This document shows positions 46,343 to 57,489 of a DNA stretch of 64,000 nt, in pieces. The first letter of the stretch is position 1. Every line of letters starts with the position of its first letter. The position numbers and the translations under genes are program-made. The notes beneath the pieces are model-generated. The model was not told the DNA's origin. It searched no databases and saw only the letters and a list, made by a program, of their open reading frames with translations. Source of the DNA: Chrysemys picta bellii (taxonomy: Eukaryota > Chordata > Testudines > Emydidae); assembly GCF_011386835.1 (NCBI RefSeq), contig NC_088804.1, positions 33,095,549 to 33,159,548 on the forward strand. Direction: 5' to 3'.

Positions 46343-49300
46343 GGCACCTACTTACTCGCCAACTCCTGAGACAATGTCAATGGGAGATGCGTGTGCATAT
46401 TGGATAGCAGAATTTGGACCAAAGTTACAGACCATACCATCATTTATCTAACTGTCTCATTCATAGTAGCTTTCCTGATCTGTCGGTAACGCCTGCTTAA
46501 TTGCTGTCAAACAGCATCATTTTAAGTTGGTTTACTTTTAAATGCAGACTTCTACCAGACTACAGGAAAGTCACACCCCAGTCACCCAACCAGTTCTACT
46601 GTGGTTTGAATATTCTTGATTTTCCACTGTTTTCCTACCAGCCATCGGAAGAACGTGCTGCATTAATTATACATAATTGCCTTGATTAGGTAAACGCTAA
46701 AGAAATTAACATATTATAACCTAATAAAAATCATGGAAAGATGAATAGACTATAGTATGTCCACTTTTCTTGCATCTTGTAGGGGTAAAACACAACAGCC
46801 TCTTCCATAGCTTGCAGTTAATTTGCTATCAATACCCAGCTGCTTTAGAGTAAATACAGGAACAGGGTGTCACATGGGTATCCTGAAGCAAAAAGAGAGA
46901 GGTTTCCTATTTCTTTGTTAGCTAGCAAAGATGGTATGCATGTTACCAAAAGATAATACAGGGGAAGAAATCAATTCTCTGTGTTGTTACACATCCTTCC
47001 GTGCAAATGTAAACTTGAAAAGAAAAAAAAAGTACCTTTCTATTACGCAAAGGTCATCTGAAATCATTAGTACAGACTGATATGATCAGAAGAAAAATAA
47101 ATGAGACATCTTTACTCGGGGAACACTGCACCTACTTCAAACGGTATGCTATATATGCATGAGCAAACAGATTGTGCAGCCCTATTCCAAAAGGGATAGT
47201 AACTTTCAGGAATAAACCCAGCTACTATGTGGATTTTATTTACATGTAGTAGATTTGAGCACAAGACACGTGCATCTTGTTCTTTGCAATGTTTCCTCTC
47301 TTCAGCAATCTGAATTCCATCAGGGATCTTGCCTGGTGTCATTTATATGCAGGATGCATCTCAGATATGGACACAAAGTTGGACAGATACTTCACAAAGG
47401 AAATTTGTATTATTATATAATGAGTCACACAAATATCATTATCACTGCTCTGATACCTGCTGGCAAAGGCAAGACTGTGATACAGCTGCTGGCCTGAATA
47501 CAACTGAGCTGTGTAATTGATCTAGCGACAAGTGATCTCTCAACACTGACTTATTCCTCCTCTTTGGCTCTCTGCTGTATCTGCAGGGATTCTGCATGTT
47601 CAGTCCTTTCACAGGAGGCATCCTCTCTGAAGAGAGCCTCCCTTGCCTGACGCAACAAGATTAAGCAATTTGCTTTTAATTAGTACTGCAGTCATTTCCA
47701 AACTAAGCAGTGGAAAGAACAGAAAGCAGACTGTCTCTTTAAAGTGTAAGTGGATTCAGTGCACACTGTGAATTTAGAACCTGCTGTTGGAAAAGTTCAG
47801 CTTTCTGTCACCGGTACTTGTGTTCTCTGCTAATTTTTACAAGAGTTCAAGCTGTATGCACCAGTTAGCAGAGACATTGCAGGAGGTAAACTGAGAATGG
47901 AAAATCATGACCCCTTGCTGCCTCTGTTTATGGTACCTAAATTATACCCAGACACTGCTTCAGGTCTCCTCTCCAACTGTTATGCACAGCCCAGTTTGCA
48001 AAAATCAGAAGTTCTTCCTCCCAATTACAACCCAAGAGAAGAGTGCCCTTGTAATTTGTGGCCACTGTCCACAAATAAGGTGTTAGGGGGGGGCTTGCGG
48101 AGTTGCACTGATGTAACAGAGGAGAATTCGGCCCAACAGCTGGAAGTCTCCAGGGTAACTGGAGATCATATTAACAGACAATTTCACCACCACACGTACA
48201 ATATTGTACCAGCATGTAATACTGGCAGGCTACCACTCTCTCTCCCTCTGAACCCACATGAACACACAACATTCATCTGAAGGGAGAGTGGAAATCTGCA
48301 GCTTTGTTTGCAGTACAATTAATATACGTGAATAATTGACTGCAAAGTAAAGCAGAACCATATCCATACACACTCTGTGGCCAGTTTGTGCACACTAATG
48401 TAATCTCAGCAGTGAATAGTTGCACTTCAGCTTCCATTGAGACAGAGTACCTATTCCAATTCATTTCCAGTGGCTTAATCTAACTATAAGGTTAACTCAA
48501 CATTAATTTATCCTGTCCAAGCATGTCTTGACAGAGACCCGTACCCATGGGGAAAGCCTAGCAATTCCAGTCCCACCTTAGTGAGCTGAGGCTTACAGGA
48601 TATAGGTCAGAATTCCAACCCAAAAGAAACCCCTCCGAAGATGACAACAACCACTTGAACTCCTCCTAGTACATGCCGATGCAAACTTCAGTCTATAGAA
48701 TCCTCAGATGAAGAAGTGTGTGTGGATTCAGAGTTCATGAATCCCTTTCTACTTGCTCCAGGCTGGGATTAGTCTGCTGAGCCTATTGTTCCCTTAGCCC
48801 AAATGACCATACATGGAAAACACAATTTTTCTGCATGTGTCTAAACAACTGCAGAAAAAAATCCCCACAAGTATAGCTGATGTCGTCTAAATGATCAGTA
48901 TCTGGCATTCTTCTACCGTCAGCTACACAGCTAGTTTAAATTTGAGCTACTGGCTCATTTAGATTTATGCTGTTGGTTCAATAAACAAACACAGGCCATA
49001 GTCCATCATACTAAGTGTGTAATAAAGCTGCTTACCTACTTCCAAACAAATAGCTTTTCTTTGCCCACTCCTCTTTGATTCTTCTCTTCCCCCATCAAAC
49101 TAAAGATTATTGTTCAATTTCCTTCCAGAACTGTACCATACCAACAGATCAAATGATGTCTAAAGTGTCTCCCACAGCCTTTCAAACTGCATAGAATTTT
49201 TTTAAAGTTATCTAATAAACTAATGGAAACATTTCTCTTTACTGAATCTTATGTTTTCCCCTTCCCCTGGCCCTCTCTACAAAACATGCACCCACAGTTA

Positions 49301-50734
49301 AAAAATAGTTTTCCTCCTGTGATGCTAAGGCCTTTGTGAATGTCAATTACACTGGAGTTTGGGGGGGTTTCAGGATCACCGGGGCACGCAGAGGGCTTGC
49401 CTGCAACTCATTCACACTTGTTGAAATGAATTAGCATGAAACTGGTCAACATCTAACTAAGTCCAATAGACGCAGTTTCAAGATGCATTTATTCTCTGCA
49501 ACATGACAGCATCCATGAATTTTCTAAATTATTTCCTTATCAATGCCATGTAACGTGTTAGATTTTCTCTCTCATACAGTATTTGCCTCCACTTCACTCG
49601 CCGCTAATAAATTCATTTGACCCGAAAGGGTGCTTTAAGACTCTTGTTTAAAATGGCTTCCTAATGATGCTTGACAACATCTCCTGCCTTTGAAAGAGCA
49701 TCGCTATACAAGACTCTAATCCCACAAAAGGAGGGATACTTGTTAACCTGTGTCTCTATCCTTTCTGTTGAGTCACCACATTTAGCGAAGCACTGAAGGG
49801 GAACCAGTACGCAGCTGGGAAATTATGGCTTTACATGATCGTCTCTTGCTACAAGAGAGATATTACACAAAACTTAATCCCATGACTCAGCCCTCTCCTT
49901 GTACCCCCTTTAATTGTCAGAACCTGAGGAAATCCGGGCCGAGGTAAATAACAATTCAGCAGTAACAGAGGAGATTCACTTTAGGCAATGAATTTTTAAT
50001 GGGCTGAGACTGCAGAGGGAACGCAGGGCCGAGATCTGTGCTTCTTATCTGATGGGGAAGGTCAGTGTTTGAAAGGAGGGAGGGCATGGATGAGAGAACA
50101 GATCTGACAGGGCTCTTCAGCTGAGATTTCAGCTTGTCACAGACCAGCATACCTTAACATATTAGGGTCTTATTTTCAAAGAAGTAACGTACACATGAAC
50201 ATGCTACCAAAAACTGCACAACATTTTCCCCCAGCAAAGGCAAATTGGCAACTTCAGCCTCGCTTTCGGGGGAAAAAAACAAAACAAAAAAACCCAGAGA
50301 ACGATCAGTGCAGATGTGCCATGCTTTTCATGGGAAAATGGGTTGCTCTAATGCCAGTCTTCCCACAGAAACATACATAGAGCACTAAATACATAGAGCC
50401 CTTAAACATATCAGTGCTAGTTATGTCAGCATGCTCATCAGAAATCCCGTGTGACCATTAGAATCCATTTGGCTTACTAAATCTCACAGACGTAGGATTC
50501 TATTTCCTGAGGAACATACCATGCCCTCAGTCCACTGACAGGGCTACCACTGACATCACTGGAACTGCATGTGTGTGCTGAGGGCAGAGTCTGATGATCA
50601 CTTTGGAAGTGAATTAAGCTAAACCAAATTAAGGCTGCTTTAATGCTAAATGAGCGTGTCCACACAGCCCTAAGAATGGAGCAGGAAGGCAGAGGAGAGA
50701 AGAGGTATGAGGAGCTGGTGCATGGCCACACCTA
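46343..50734. other. No recognisable gene; possible conserved non-coding stretches
   Basis: No repeats are recognised over about 4.4 kb, unusual for this window. Frames such as 47897-48280 (127 codons) have no domain. The stretches at about 47640-47780 (GCAATTTGCTTTTAATTAGT) and 49560-49930 (CGCTAATAAATTCATTTGAC) contain homeodomain-like TAATTA or TAAT words and could be enhancers, which is inference only. A fragment at 50590-50670 ending GTGTCCACACAGCCC may be half of a MITE. Confidence 0.4.
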
Positions 50735-51650
50735 CAAAGAAACTCAGTGTGCCCTGTACTTGTTTGTGGTGCAATGACAGCCTCTGGAGTAAGAGGATAC
50801 TGACACCTGTCCTATGACAGGGTATAGAAATGTGCATCCACTACAAGGACAACTCCTTAGGTCTGGGTGTGGCATAGCAGGCTCTCTCCTCTCCAGCATC
50901 CCTTGCCAACAGTCCCTCAGGTGGTCTCTCTTCCCATAACCCAGCCCTCCAGCCAGGTCATGATTTAGTTCCCTCCCGACCCCTTTTTGGGGTAACAAAG
51001 TCCACGTCTTTACAAAAAGGCCCTTGGCCCCAACGGTCCTTGCTCCCTTCTTTCAAGCTCTCCATCACCTCTTGTTCCCTTTTCTGACCTCACACCATCT
51101 AACCAGTGGCTGGTAGGGGAACCCATTCCTCTAGGTTCCAACCCAGGAACACAGTTCCTCATTTAAAAGCCTCCCAGGACTGTCTCCCTAGATGTCTGTA
51201 TTCTGCACTTTTGGTACGGCTTCTTCCCACAAAGCCTGGCTCCACTCTGCTGGCTGCTCTCTCTCTCTCCCTGGCCTCCTGCCAGACTTCTCTATTCTGG
51301 AGAGGATCCCTGGGCCATCTCTTCATCTTTGACTCTTGTGTTCTCTCTACTCACTATCTCAGAAAGTGACTTCAGAGTTCCACCCTCTCTCTCTCTCTAC
51401 ATCCCCTTTCTGCTCTAAACTTCCTCTCTGTAACTAATCAGCCAGTTTGTCTCCCATCTGGGATTCATCTTAAAGTCTGGGCCATCCTCCAGATGCAACC
51501 AGGAATCCTAAATGATCTCAGAGGCCCATTCATTAACCCAATCACACAGGGGTATTTATCTTTGGTAACCCTAAACCCATGTTAGGTGACTCAAGGCAGG
51601 AAGTAAAACCTTAGCAGTCTCTTAGCAGCCCTCCCATGTGTCACACAGAA
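50735..51650 (+). mobile_element. LTR-like block related to the 26.4-kb block
   Basis: It contains GACCCCTTTTTGGGGTAACA, CCAGTGGCTGGTAGGGGAAC and GGTTCCAACCCAGGAACAC, followed by a long CTCTCTCC-rich stretch. It ends near CCTCCCATGTGTCACACA. The order and wording match the block at 26.4-27.2 kb. A gag remnant follows 300 bp downstream on the same strand, so this may be the 5' LTR of that element. The boundaries and any primer-binding site are not clear. Confidence 0.45.
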
Positions 51651-51734
51651 TCTAGCAAATGAAGCCACTTCAATCCCCCAATCTGGTAGAAGTGTGGATC
51701 AGATGGTAGCAGCACTTGCAAATGTATCTAGAAG

Positions 51735-51955
51735 CAACTAGCATTAACTAGAGATGTTCAGAAAATGGTATCCCTCCTTTTTCTCCGCCCACAGAAAATT
51801 TGGTCTTTTCCTAAATTTTCAGCCAAAAACCATAAAATGTTTAGTTTTTAAGGGTTTTGTTTTAGACACCAAATGCACATTTTCTTTGACTGCTTCTGTG
51901 AAAAATTTAATTTAGTCAAAAATACAATTTAGATGGAAAATTTGTGACCAGCCCT
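51735..51955. mobile_element. MITE-like element with CTAGnGnTGnTC ends
   Basis: The left end CTAGAGATGTTCAGAAAAT and right end GGAAAATTTGTGACCAGCCC, then TAG, are inverted relatives. The interior is rich in AAAATTT words. It is a short non-coding foldback element. A similar A/T-rich repeat begins TAGAGCTGTGCAAATAAATG at 54415. Confidence 0.5.
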
Positions 51956-52530
51956 AGTACCGATGGTAAATCAGAGAGGATGAAATACTCCATATTACTG
52001 AATTTGGCAGTCCCAGAGCCGTCAGAGATGTACAATACTTGCCAGTACAAGCCTGAAGAGGAATGCAAACTGCTGGACAAAGTCATTCAAAAATATCACT
52101 CATATTCTTATCCATGCACAAAGGTCTCATTCTTGGGGGTATTTTCTTTTCAAGACCAGTTGCCCAAGGAGACCATTGACCATTATTTTACTGCCTGGCA
52201 TAATAATGCTAAATTATGTGAATTTGAATAACTAACAGCTGGAGTGATTGGAGATAGAATTATTTATGGTATAGGCAGGTCAAAGCAAATTCAATGAGAG
52301 AAACAGACTTCACACAATGGAAGAGAGCAGAGAGATAAACAAAACCAAGGATAACACTGGGTCTCTGTTTCTTGAGGACATCCAGAAAGCTACTGAAAGC
52401 ACTCCTGTGTGGACATCAGAGGCACTGACAATGAAAAACACCAGGAGCAGCAAAACAAAGTTCCAGGTAGCATATTTGCACCAGTGGCTGAACAGACCAC
52501 TGCAGAAGGAAGTGGTCTGAGAAGAAATAG
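51956..52530 (+). pseudogene. Ty3/Gypsy-type retrotransposon gag remnant
   Basis: An open frame ending at 52231 contains KYSILLNLAVPEPSEMYNT, CKLLDKVIQKYHSY and LPKETIDHYFTAWHNNAKLC, then EFE and a stop. This order matches the capsid region of Ty3/Gypsy Gag. Just past the stop, the reading GVIGDRIIYGIG keeps the next conserved capsid word, so the stop is a lesion inside the gene. Further sequence to about 52520 is open in another frame but hard to align. No protease, reverse transcriptase or zinc knuckle is seen. It is probably a dead insertion; domestication is not supported by this sequence. Confidence 0.6.
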
Positions 52531-52582
52531 GTACGTGATCAGAAAGCCATTGAGGTTCAGCAATAATTACTGACACGTGAGA

Positions 52583-53075
52583 CAATGTGTTTGATGTTCA
52601 ATTGTGGGCACCACACTTTAGGAAAGATGTGGACAAACTGGAGAGAGTCCAGAGGAGAGCAACAAAAATGATAAAAGGTTTAGAAAATCTGTCCTATGAG
52701 GAAAGGTTTAAACATGCCCAGATTTTTTTGTCTTGAGAAAAGACTGAGGGAGTCCTGATAACAGTCTTCAAATATGTTAAGCGCTGTTATAAAGATGATG
52801 GTGATCGATTCTTCTCCATGTCCACTGAAGGTCGGACAAAAAGTAGTGGGCTTAATCAGCAGCAAGGGAAATTTAGGTTAGATATTAGGAAAAACTTTCT
52901 AACTATAAGGGTAGTTAAGTTCTAGAACAGGCTTCCAAGGGAGGTTTTGAAATTCCCATCATTGGAAGTCCCATCCTTTCAGGGATGGCCTAGGTTTACT
53001 TGGTCCTATTTCAGAGCAAGGGGCTGGACATGATGACCTCTCAAGGCCCCTTTCAGCTCTACATTTCTATGAGTC
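52583..53075 (+). mobile_element. CR1 LINE, older degraded copy
   Basis: It reads QLWAPHFRKDVDKLERVQR-like words (from CAATTGTGGGCACCACACTT), then AGAGCAACAAAAATGATAAA and AGGTTAGATATTAGGAAAAA. The 3' tail is GGACATGATGACCTCTCAAG, ending CATTTCTATGAG. Several indels and stops break the frame. It is 5'-truncated and more diverged than the copy at 22.4 kb. Confidence 0.85.
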
Positions 53076-53483
53076 CCTGATAATATAATGCTCTTGTTTT
53101 CCAAGAGGTTTTGCTTATGCATCCTAATCTCCATCCCAGGGGTCTCCATTTGTGTGTTTCATGGACAGTTTATGTTCATGGTTAGTTGTTATTTTTGTTG
53201 GTGTTATGGTTTATTTGCATTACAATTTTTTTAAAGGACCCCCTGTCCTGTGACTGTGGTATTTATCTTTGATAATCCTGACCCATGTCAGATGATCGAG
53301 GTCAGGAAAAACACCAGCCTCTTGCACATTTATTACATTTGGCAAGTTGCCCTGCAGAGAAGTTGGAGAATATTGTAATCTTCATTATGAGGAACTGAGA
53401 TTTTTCATGATAAAAAACTGGCCTGGCTAAAAAATGTACATTGTAAAATAAATTACCTTTTGGGTAATTTATCTTTATATCGA

Positions 53484-53526
53484 TATAGATATATATAAAG
53501 AGAGAGAGAGAGAGAGATTATATATG
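53484..53526. repeat. (AT)n/(GA)n microsatellite
   Basis: GATATAGATATATATAAAGA followed by a run of GA dinucleotides and TTATATA. Confidence 0.9.
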
Positions 53527-53600
53527 TCTCCTATGTTACTCTTTCTAGTGCTTTAACTCTGAATCCCCTTGCTTTTGTGTGCGTTTAACTCTGACACTTA

Positions 53601-53894
53601 GGGGGTGTCTGCACTTTGAGCTTGGGGTGCAATTTCCACTCATGCAGACATACCCACATTAGCTCTGATCAAGCTAGTGTGCTAAGAATAGAAGTGTAAC
53701 CATAGCAGTGCAAGCAGAAGGAGGGGCTAGCCGCTACCTGTCCATGACACTAGGTATGTACTTGAACAGCTAGTCATTCCCGTTACTCATGCCGCCACGG
53801 CTACATTACTATTTTTAGCAAGCTAGTTTGATCGGAGCTAATGTGGGCATTTCTCCTGGAAATTACACTTTTCAACTCCAGTGTTGATATACCC
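53601..53894. mobile_element. PIF/Harbinger-like MITE, near-complete palindrome, TTA duplication
   Basis: TTA at 53598-53600 and 53895-53897 flank a 294-bp element. The ends are GGGGGTGTCTGCACTTTGAG and AGTGTTGATATACCC. The arms extend almost to the centre: CATTAGCTCTGATCAAGCTA against TAGTTTGATCGGAGCTAATG, and TGGGCATTTCTCCTGGAAAT against GCAATTTCCACTCATGCAGA. It is non-coding. The TTA target and GTCTnCACT-type end fit Harbinger. Confidence 0.8.
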
Positions 53895-53897
53895 TTA

Positions 53898-54410
53898 GAA
53901 ACAATTAGCATAGCCTAGCTCCCTTGGGAATTTTGCCTTTGAGTTCAGTGGAGTCAAGCGTTCATCCAGAACGTATGCGTGTTTGTGTGTTGCCTATGTA
54001 TGCTAGGATTACAAAGATTCTGTACATATTTGTCTCCTGCAGGGAGCTGATTCTCAAACATACAAAATGCATAAACTTCTAGGATGGGGAAACCCACCTC
54101 CCCCTCTGCAGAAAACCAACCCAGCATCTATGAGGTTAACCCATCCCATAACAAACTCAGAAGCAACTCCAATGATTCCAACATAGTCACATTACTGTGG
54201 CATCTGCTCAGAAATTAAATGCCTCCATTGGAACAAAAACATCCAGAACAATGGTGCTCCAATCACGCCTGGGGTCTCAGGGTGCAACCAAAATACAAAC
54301 ATTTATAGATGCTGCCACTGCTATTGCTACCACTATGTGCCACTGGGAATCTGGGTCCTGCAGCATGCAACCAAAGAGTGTGGAAAGGACTGGACCCTTC
54401 TGGATACCAC
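53898..54410. other. No recognisable feature
   Basis: Overlapping frames on both strands at 54197-54511 have no domain. Confidence 0.5.
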
Positions 54411-54720
54411 TGGTAGAGCTGTGCAAATAAATGATTTTTCCGTTTCCAAGTCAAACTGAAAAATTGGGAGGGGGCAAAGTTTGGGGTTGAACCAAACATT
54501 TTTTTCCCCATTTTTGAGGGTTTTTTTACCGTTTTAAAAAATAAAATTCAAGTGAAATTTGAAACAAAAAGTTATTTTGAATAAAAATATCAACAGGTTT
54601 CATTTGGAAAATGTCAAAATGAATTTTTTTTATGGAATTATTGTTTTTTAACTGAAAAAATCTGTTGAATTCAACACAAATTCTCAGCAAGTTTCAGTCC
54701 ACCCAAATCTCCATTTTTTG
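54411..54720. repeat. A/T-rich dispersed repeat (TAGAGCTGTGCAAAT type)
   Basis: It starts TAGAGCTGTGCAAATAAATG and is dominated by AAATTT, TTTTTT and GAAAC words, with TGTTGAATTCAACA in the right part. It resembles the element at 51735. The right boundary is vague. Confidence 0.45.
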
Positions 54721-54757
54721 GAGACCACAAAATTTTGCTCAATTCTTTCCACTATTG

Positions 54758-55091
54758 CAGGGGTCGGCAACGTCTGGCACGCAGCTCGCCAGGGTAAGCA
54801 CCCAAGCGGGCCGGGCCAGTTTATTTACCTCCTGACGCGGCAGGTTCGGCCGATTGCGGCCCCCACTGGCCGTGGTTCGCCGTCCCAGGCCCATGGGGGT
54901 GGCGGGAAGCGGCGCGGACGAGGGATGTGCTGGCCGCGGCTTCCCGCTGCCCCCATTGGCCCGGGATGGCGAACCGCGGCCAATGGGGGCCACGATCGGC
55001 CGAACCTGCCACGTCAGCAGGTAAATAAACTGGCCTGGCCCTCTAGGGTGCTTACCCTGGTGAGCCACATGCCAAACGTTGCCAACCCCTG
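54758..55091. mobile_element. Nonautonomous palindromic hAT element, copy 2
   Basis: The left end CAGGGGTCGGCAACGTCTGG and right end CCAAACGTTGCCAACCCCTG are inverted. CACTATTG is duplicated exactly at 54750-54757 and 55092-55099, again with TA at positions 4-5. Length 334 bp. The same internal palindrome as copy 1 is present: GCAGGTTCGGCCGATTGCGG against CACGATCGGCCGAACCTGCC. CpG-rich and non-coding. The 109- and 151-codon frames crossing it are GC-driven. Confidence 0.92.
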
Positions 55092-55169
55092 CACTATTGC
55101 CTTCCTGATGTTTTTTAAACCCCTACTTATTGGATGTATTTCTCATCCCATAAATCAAGACCAATGCTA

Positions 55170-55199
55170 CTGAAATCAAATCAAATCAAATCAAATCAA
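55170..55199 (+). repeat. (AAATC)n pentanucleotide tandem repeat
   Basis: AATCAAATCAAATCAAATCA in about six units. Confidence 0.95.
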
Positions 55200-55844
55200 A
55201 GGGATTGCGCCAGATTTCTACATGGAACATTGGACCCATCATAGGTTTTCAAAAAACCCCAAAACCTTTGCTGTTAAGATATGCTGAAAGAAATGCACAT
55301 AGTGTCATCAAATGACTAAAGGAATATGATTTTTAATCATTTAGACAAAAACCAGTTAAGTAGAATTTAGTGTAATTAATAACACAATTTAATTATATTA
55401 TTATTATTACTCTTACTTGCAATAGGAATGACTATTATGCAATTCACTGCAGTGAAGTTTGTGGAGATATACTATATATTTGCTCCTATTTAAGGGAGAA
55501 ACTAAGTGTTTAGACTTGGTAGTTGTTAAAGTGCAAGAAAATAGGTGTTCAGCTCCCTAGAGTGCTCCCCTGCAAATAGCTCAATTAAGGTACTAATTGA
55601 AGTATAGCGATGTCCCCTGCTGAGTTGAGAAATGCCTATCTGGCACTGTAGTGTCATTCCTTCAAGCATCTTATCCCAGAGATACTATTTCTGGGATGGA
55701 TTTGGGTAACACACCAGTGCCCTTGTGAGTTGGTGATGAATACCCACATGTTCAGAAGCACCAACAACTTCGCAGAGGGATCCCTGAAAGATTTCTAATT
55801 GTGTGGGTTATTTTTGCACAGCAGATTATATGTATGCAGTGTTA
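55200..55844. other. No recognisable feature
   Basis: AT-rich, with a short TTA-type run near 55398-55410. Confidence 0.5.
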
Positions 55845-55948
55845 TTGTAGCTGTGTGGGTCCCAGGATGTTAGAGACAAGGTGGATGAGGTAATAGTGAA
55901 AGAAACAAAAGAACAGGAATACTTGTGGCACCTTAGAGACTAACAAAC

Positions 55949-55977
55949 TTTCAAGATTACACAGAGCTCTTCTTCAG
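55949..55977 (-). ncRNA. Degraded hammerhead-like motif at Penelope 3' end
   Basis: On the minus strand CTGAAGA is followed by AGAGCT, a loop CTGTGTA, then a decayed ATCTT and GAAA. The order fits CUGANGA, stem II, GAAA. Stem II is only partly paired in this copy. A related remnant (GTAAGCACGAAA at 57316-57327, plus strand) sits at the other inverted end. Known hammerheads in Penelope-like elements make this plausible. Confidence 0.35.
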
Positions 55978-56403
55978 GTGTTGCAGCTAAAAACAAGGTG
56001 GAGCAGATTGTTTAGCATAAGTAGTTAACTCATATTTCAAAGGCCAGTTCAAGGTGAAGTGACCTGTTAACACCTCTCCAGTCATTGGGGGGGAGGGGAG
56101 GAAGTTGTTAGTGGGTTATAGATTGTTGTAATAAGCCATAAATCCAATGTGTCTATTCAGTCCATGATTTTTAGTGTCTAGCAAAGTTATGAATTTAAGC
56201 TCCAGGCTCGTCTGTTGAAAGTGCTGTGCAGGTTTCCTTTGAGGACAAGGACAGATAGGTGAGATATTAAGTGATCATTTTGTGAAAAGGGTTTGCCCAC
56301 AGATGACATGGTGTTTTTGTCTTTTATCATTTTAATGTATGAATCCATTCGAGTGTGTAGTGATTGTCTCGTTTCACCCCGATTTTTGTTTTTGGGGCCT
56401 TTA

Positions 56404-56957
56404 GAGTATGTTACACTACAACGTAGCTCAGTGCTAGTAAACTCGAGTTAGCAGACCCTGGGTCTGTAACCTAGGGCTTGAGCATTTACATTAATTTCTA
56501 ACCCCACGTTAGGTATTGTTGAACCCTGGACCCAGTCCCAACCTGCAGTTCCAGCATCTACACTGCATTATGCAGACCTGAATTCAACCACCCATGTCCC
56601 CAACTGCCCAGCATCCTCCAAAAATGAGGTCACTCTAGCCCTTTGTTTGTGATGAAGCGTGGGAAAACTTGACTGTACACCAAACTTAACTGTCCAGAGG
56701 ACAAAGAAAATCAGCCTAGGGGACTGTGGAATACTTTTGACAGACTCCCAGAGCTCGAATCCAGTGGGGCTGCATGTATGCTGCGAAGCAATAGGGCTTG
56801 AATACTGCATCCTGGCTTTACTCAGGCTCAGACCCTCCACCCTTCTGGGGTCCTGGGCCCAAGCCCAGGGCTAGTGAGATTTGTGTGCAGCTGGAAGGGG
56901 CATTAGGCTTGAGCCTGAGTTCGAACCCTGGGCTTACCTTGCAGTGTAGACATACCC
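56404..56957. mobile_element. Harbinger-like MITE nested in the Penelope-like element
   Basis: The left end GAGTATGTTACACTACAACG and right end CCTTGCAGTGTAGACATACC, then C, are inverted, of the same type as 19373-19755. The flanks are TTA (56401-56403) and TTG (56958-56960). Removing the element and one flank restores the Penelope reading GCCTTTAGTGCACTGGATG. Inner arms include AACTCGAGTTAGCAGACCCT, CTGGACCCAGTCCCAACCTG and GAGCCTGAGTTCGAACCCTG. At 554 bp it is longer than the other MITEs here and may contain extra sequence. Non-coding. Confidence 0.75.
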
Positions 56958-57489
56958 TTGGTGCACTGGATGAGGTACACCCCATGTTGTGTTAGCCATG
57001 TGTACGACCCATGGATCTTCAAAGGTGTGTTGTGGGCAGTGTTGATCATTGTAACAGTGAAGATATGCCTTTGCATCTGTTTTTCCTAGCCAAGTCTGAT
57101 GCTGCTTTGAATTGGTGTGTCCTGGTCTGTTGAATTGGTGTGTCCTGGTCTGCTTCTGATGATGAGCTTGGAGAGGCTGGGGGGGTTGTTTGAAGGCCGG
57201 AAGAGGGGGTGTCATTTTGCGTCGTCCCTTGAAATATGTGTTAACTACTTATGCTAAACAATATGTTCTACTTTGTATGTAGCTGTGGCACTGAGTACGT
57301 TTCCCAGACCCCGGTGTAAGCACGAAAACTTATCTCTATCAACAACAGAAATTGGTCCAATAAAAGCTATTACCTCACCCATCCTGTCTCACTAGCACAT
57401 TATATGGTATTTGTAATTGGTGATGCCAAGTTGTAACGATTGTTAATGATTGTGCAAGGTCGTGCTGCAAGTAAACTCAGCCGTGTTAA

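Larger units (their letters stand above)
55845..57391 (-). mobile_element. Penelope-like element with GIY-YIG domain and inverted ends
   Basis: Both ends carry the same sequence inverted: GAGACAAGGTGGATGAGGTA on the left and TACCTCACCCATCCTGTCTC on the right. An inner inverted pair is GATTGTTTAGCATAAGTAGT against ACTACTTATGCTAAACAAT. The minus strand encodes, in broken frames, the linker PLPAFKQPPQPLQAHH, then the GIY-YIG start VYLIQCT (56980-56960). After a nested MITE come GETRQSLHTRMDSYIKMIK and LKGNLHSTFNRRAW. Reverse transcriptase is missing, so the copy is internally short. GIY-YIG endonuclease and inverted terminal copies are Penelope hallmarks. Frames are interrupted and it is not functional. 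Confidence 0.75.

Noticed and set aside
47897..48280. 127-codon frame as a possible exon
   Set aside because: No domain and no convincing splice sites or neighbouring exons.
54718..55173. 151-codon frame
   Set aside because: It runs straight through a palindromic hAT element. Its translation repeats in the frames across the other two hAT copies, so it is a by-product of the repeat.
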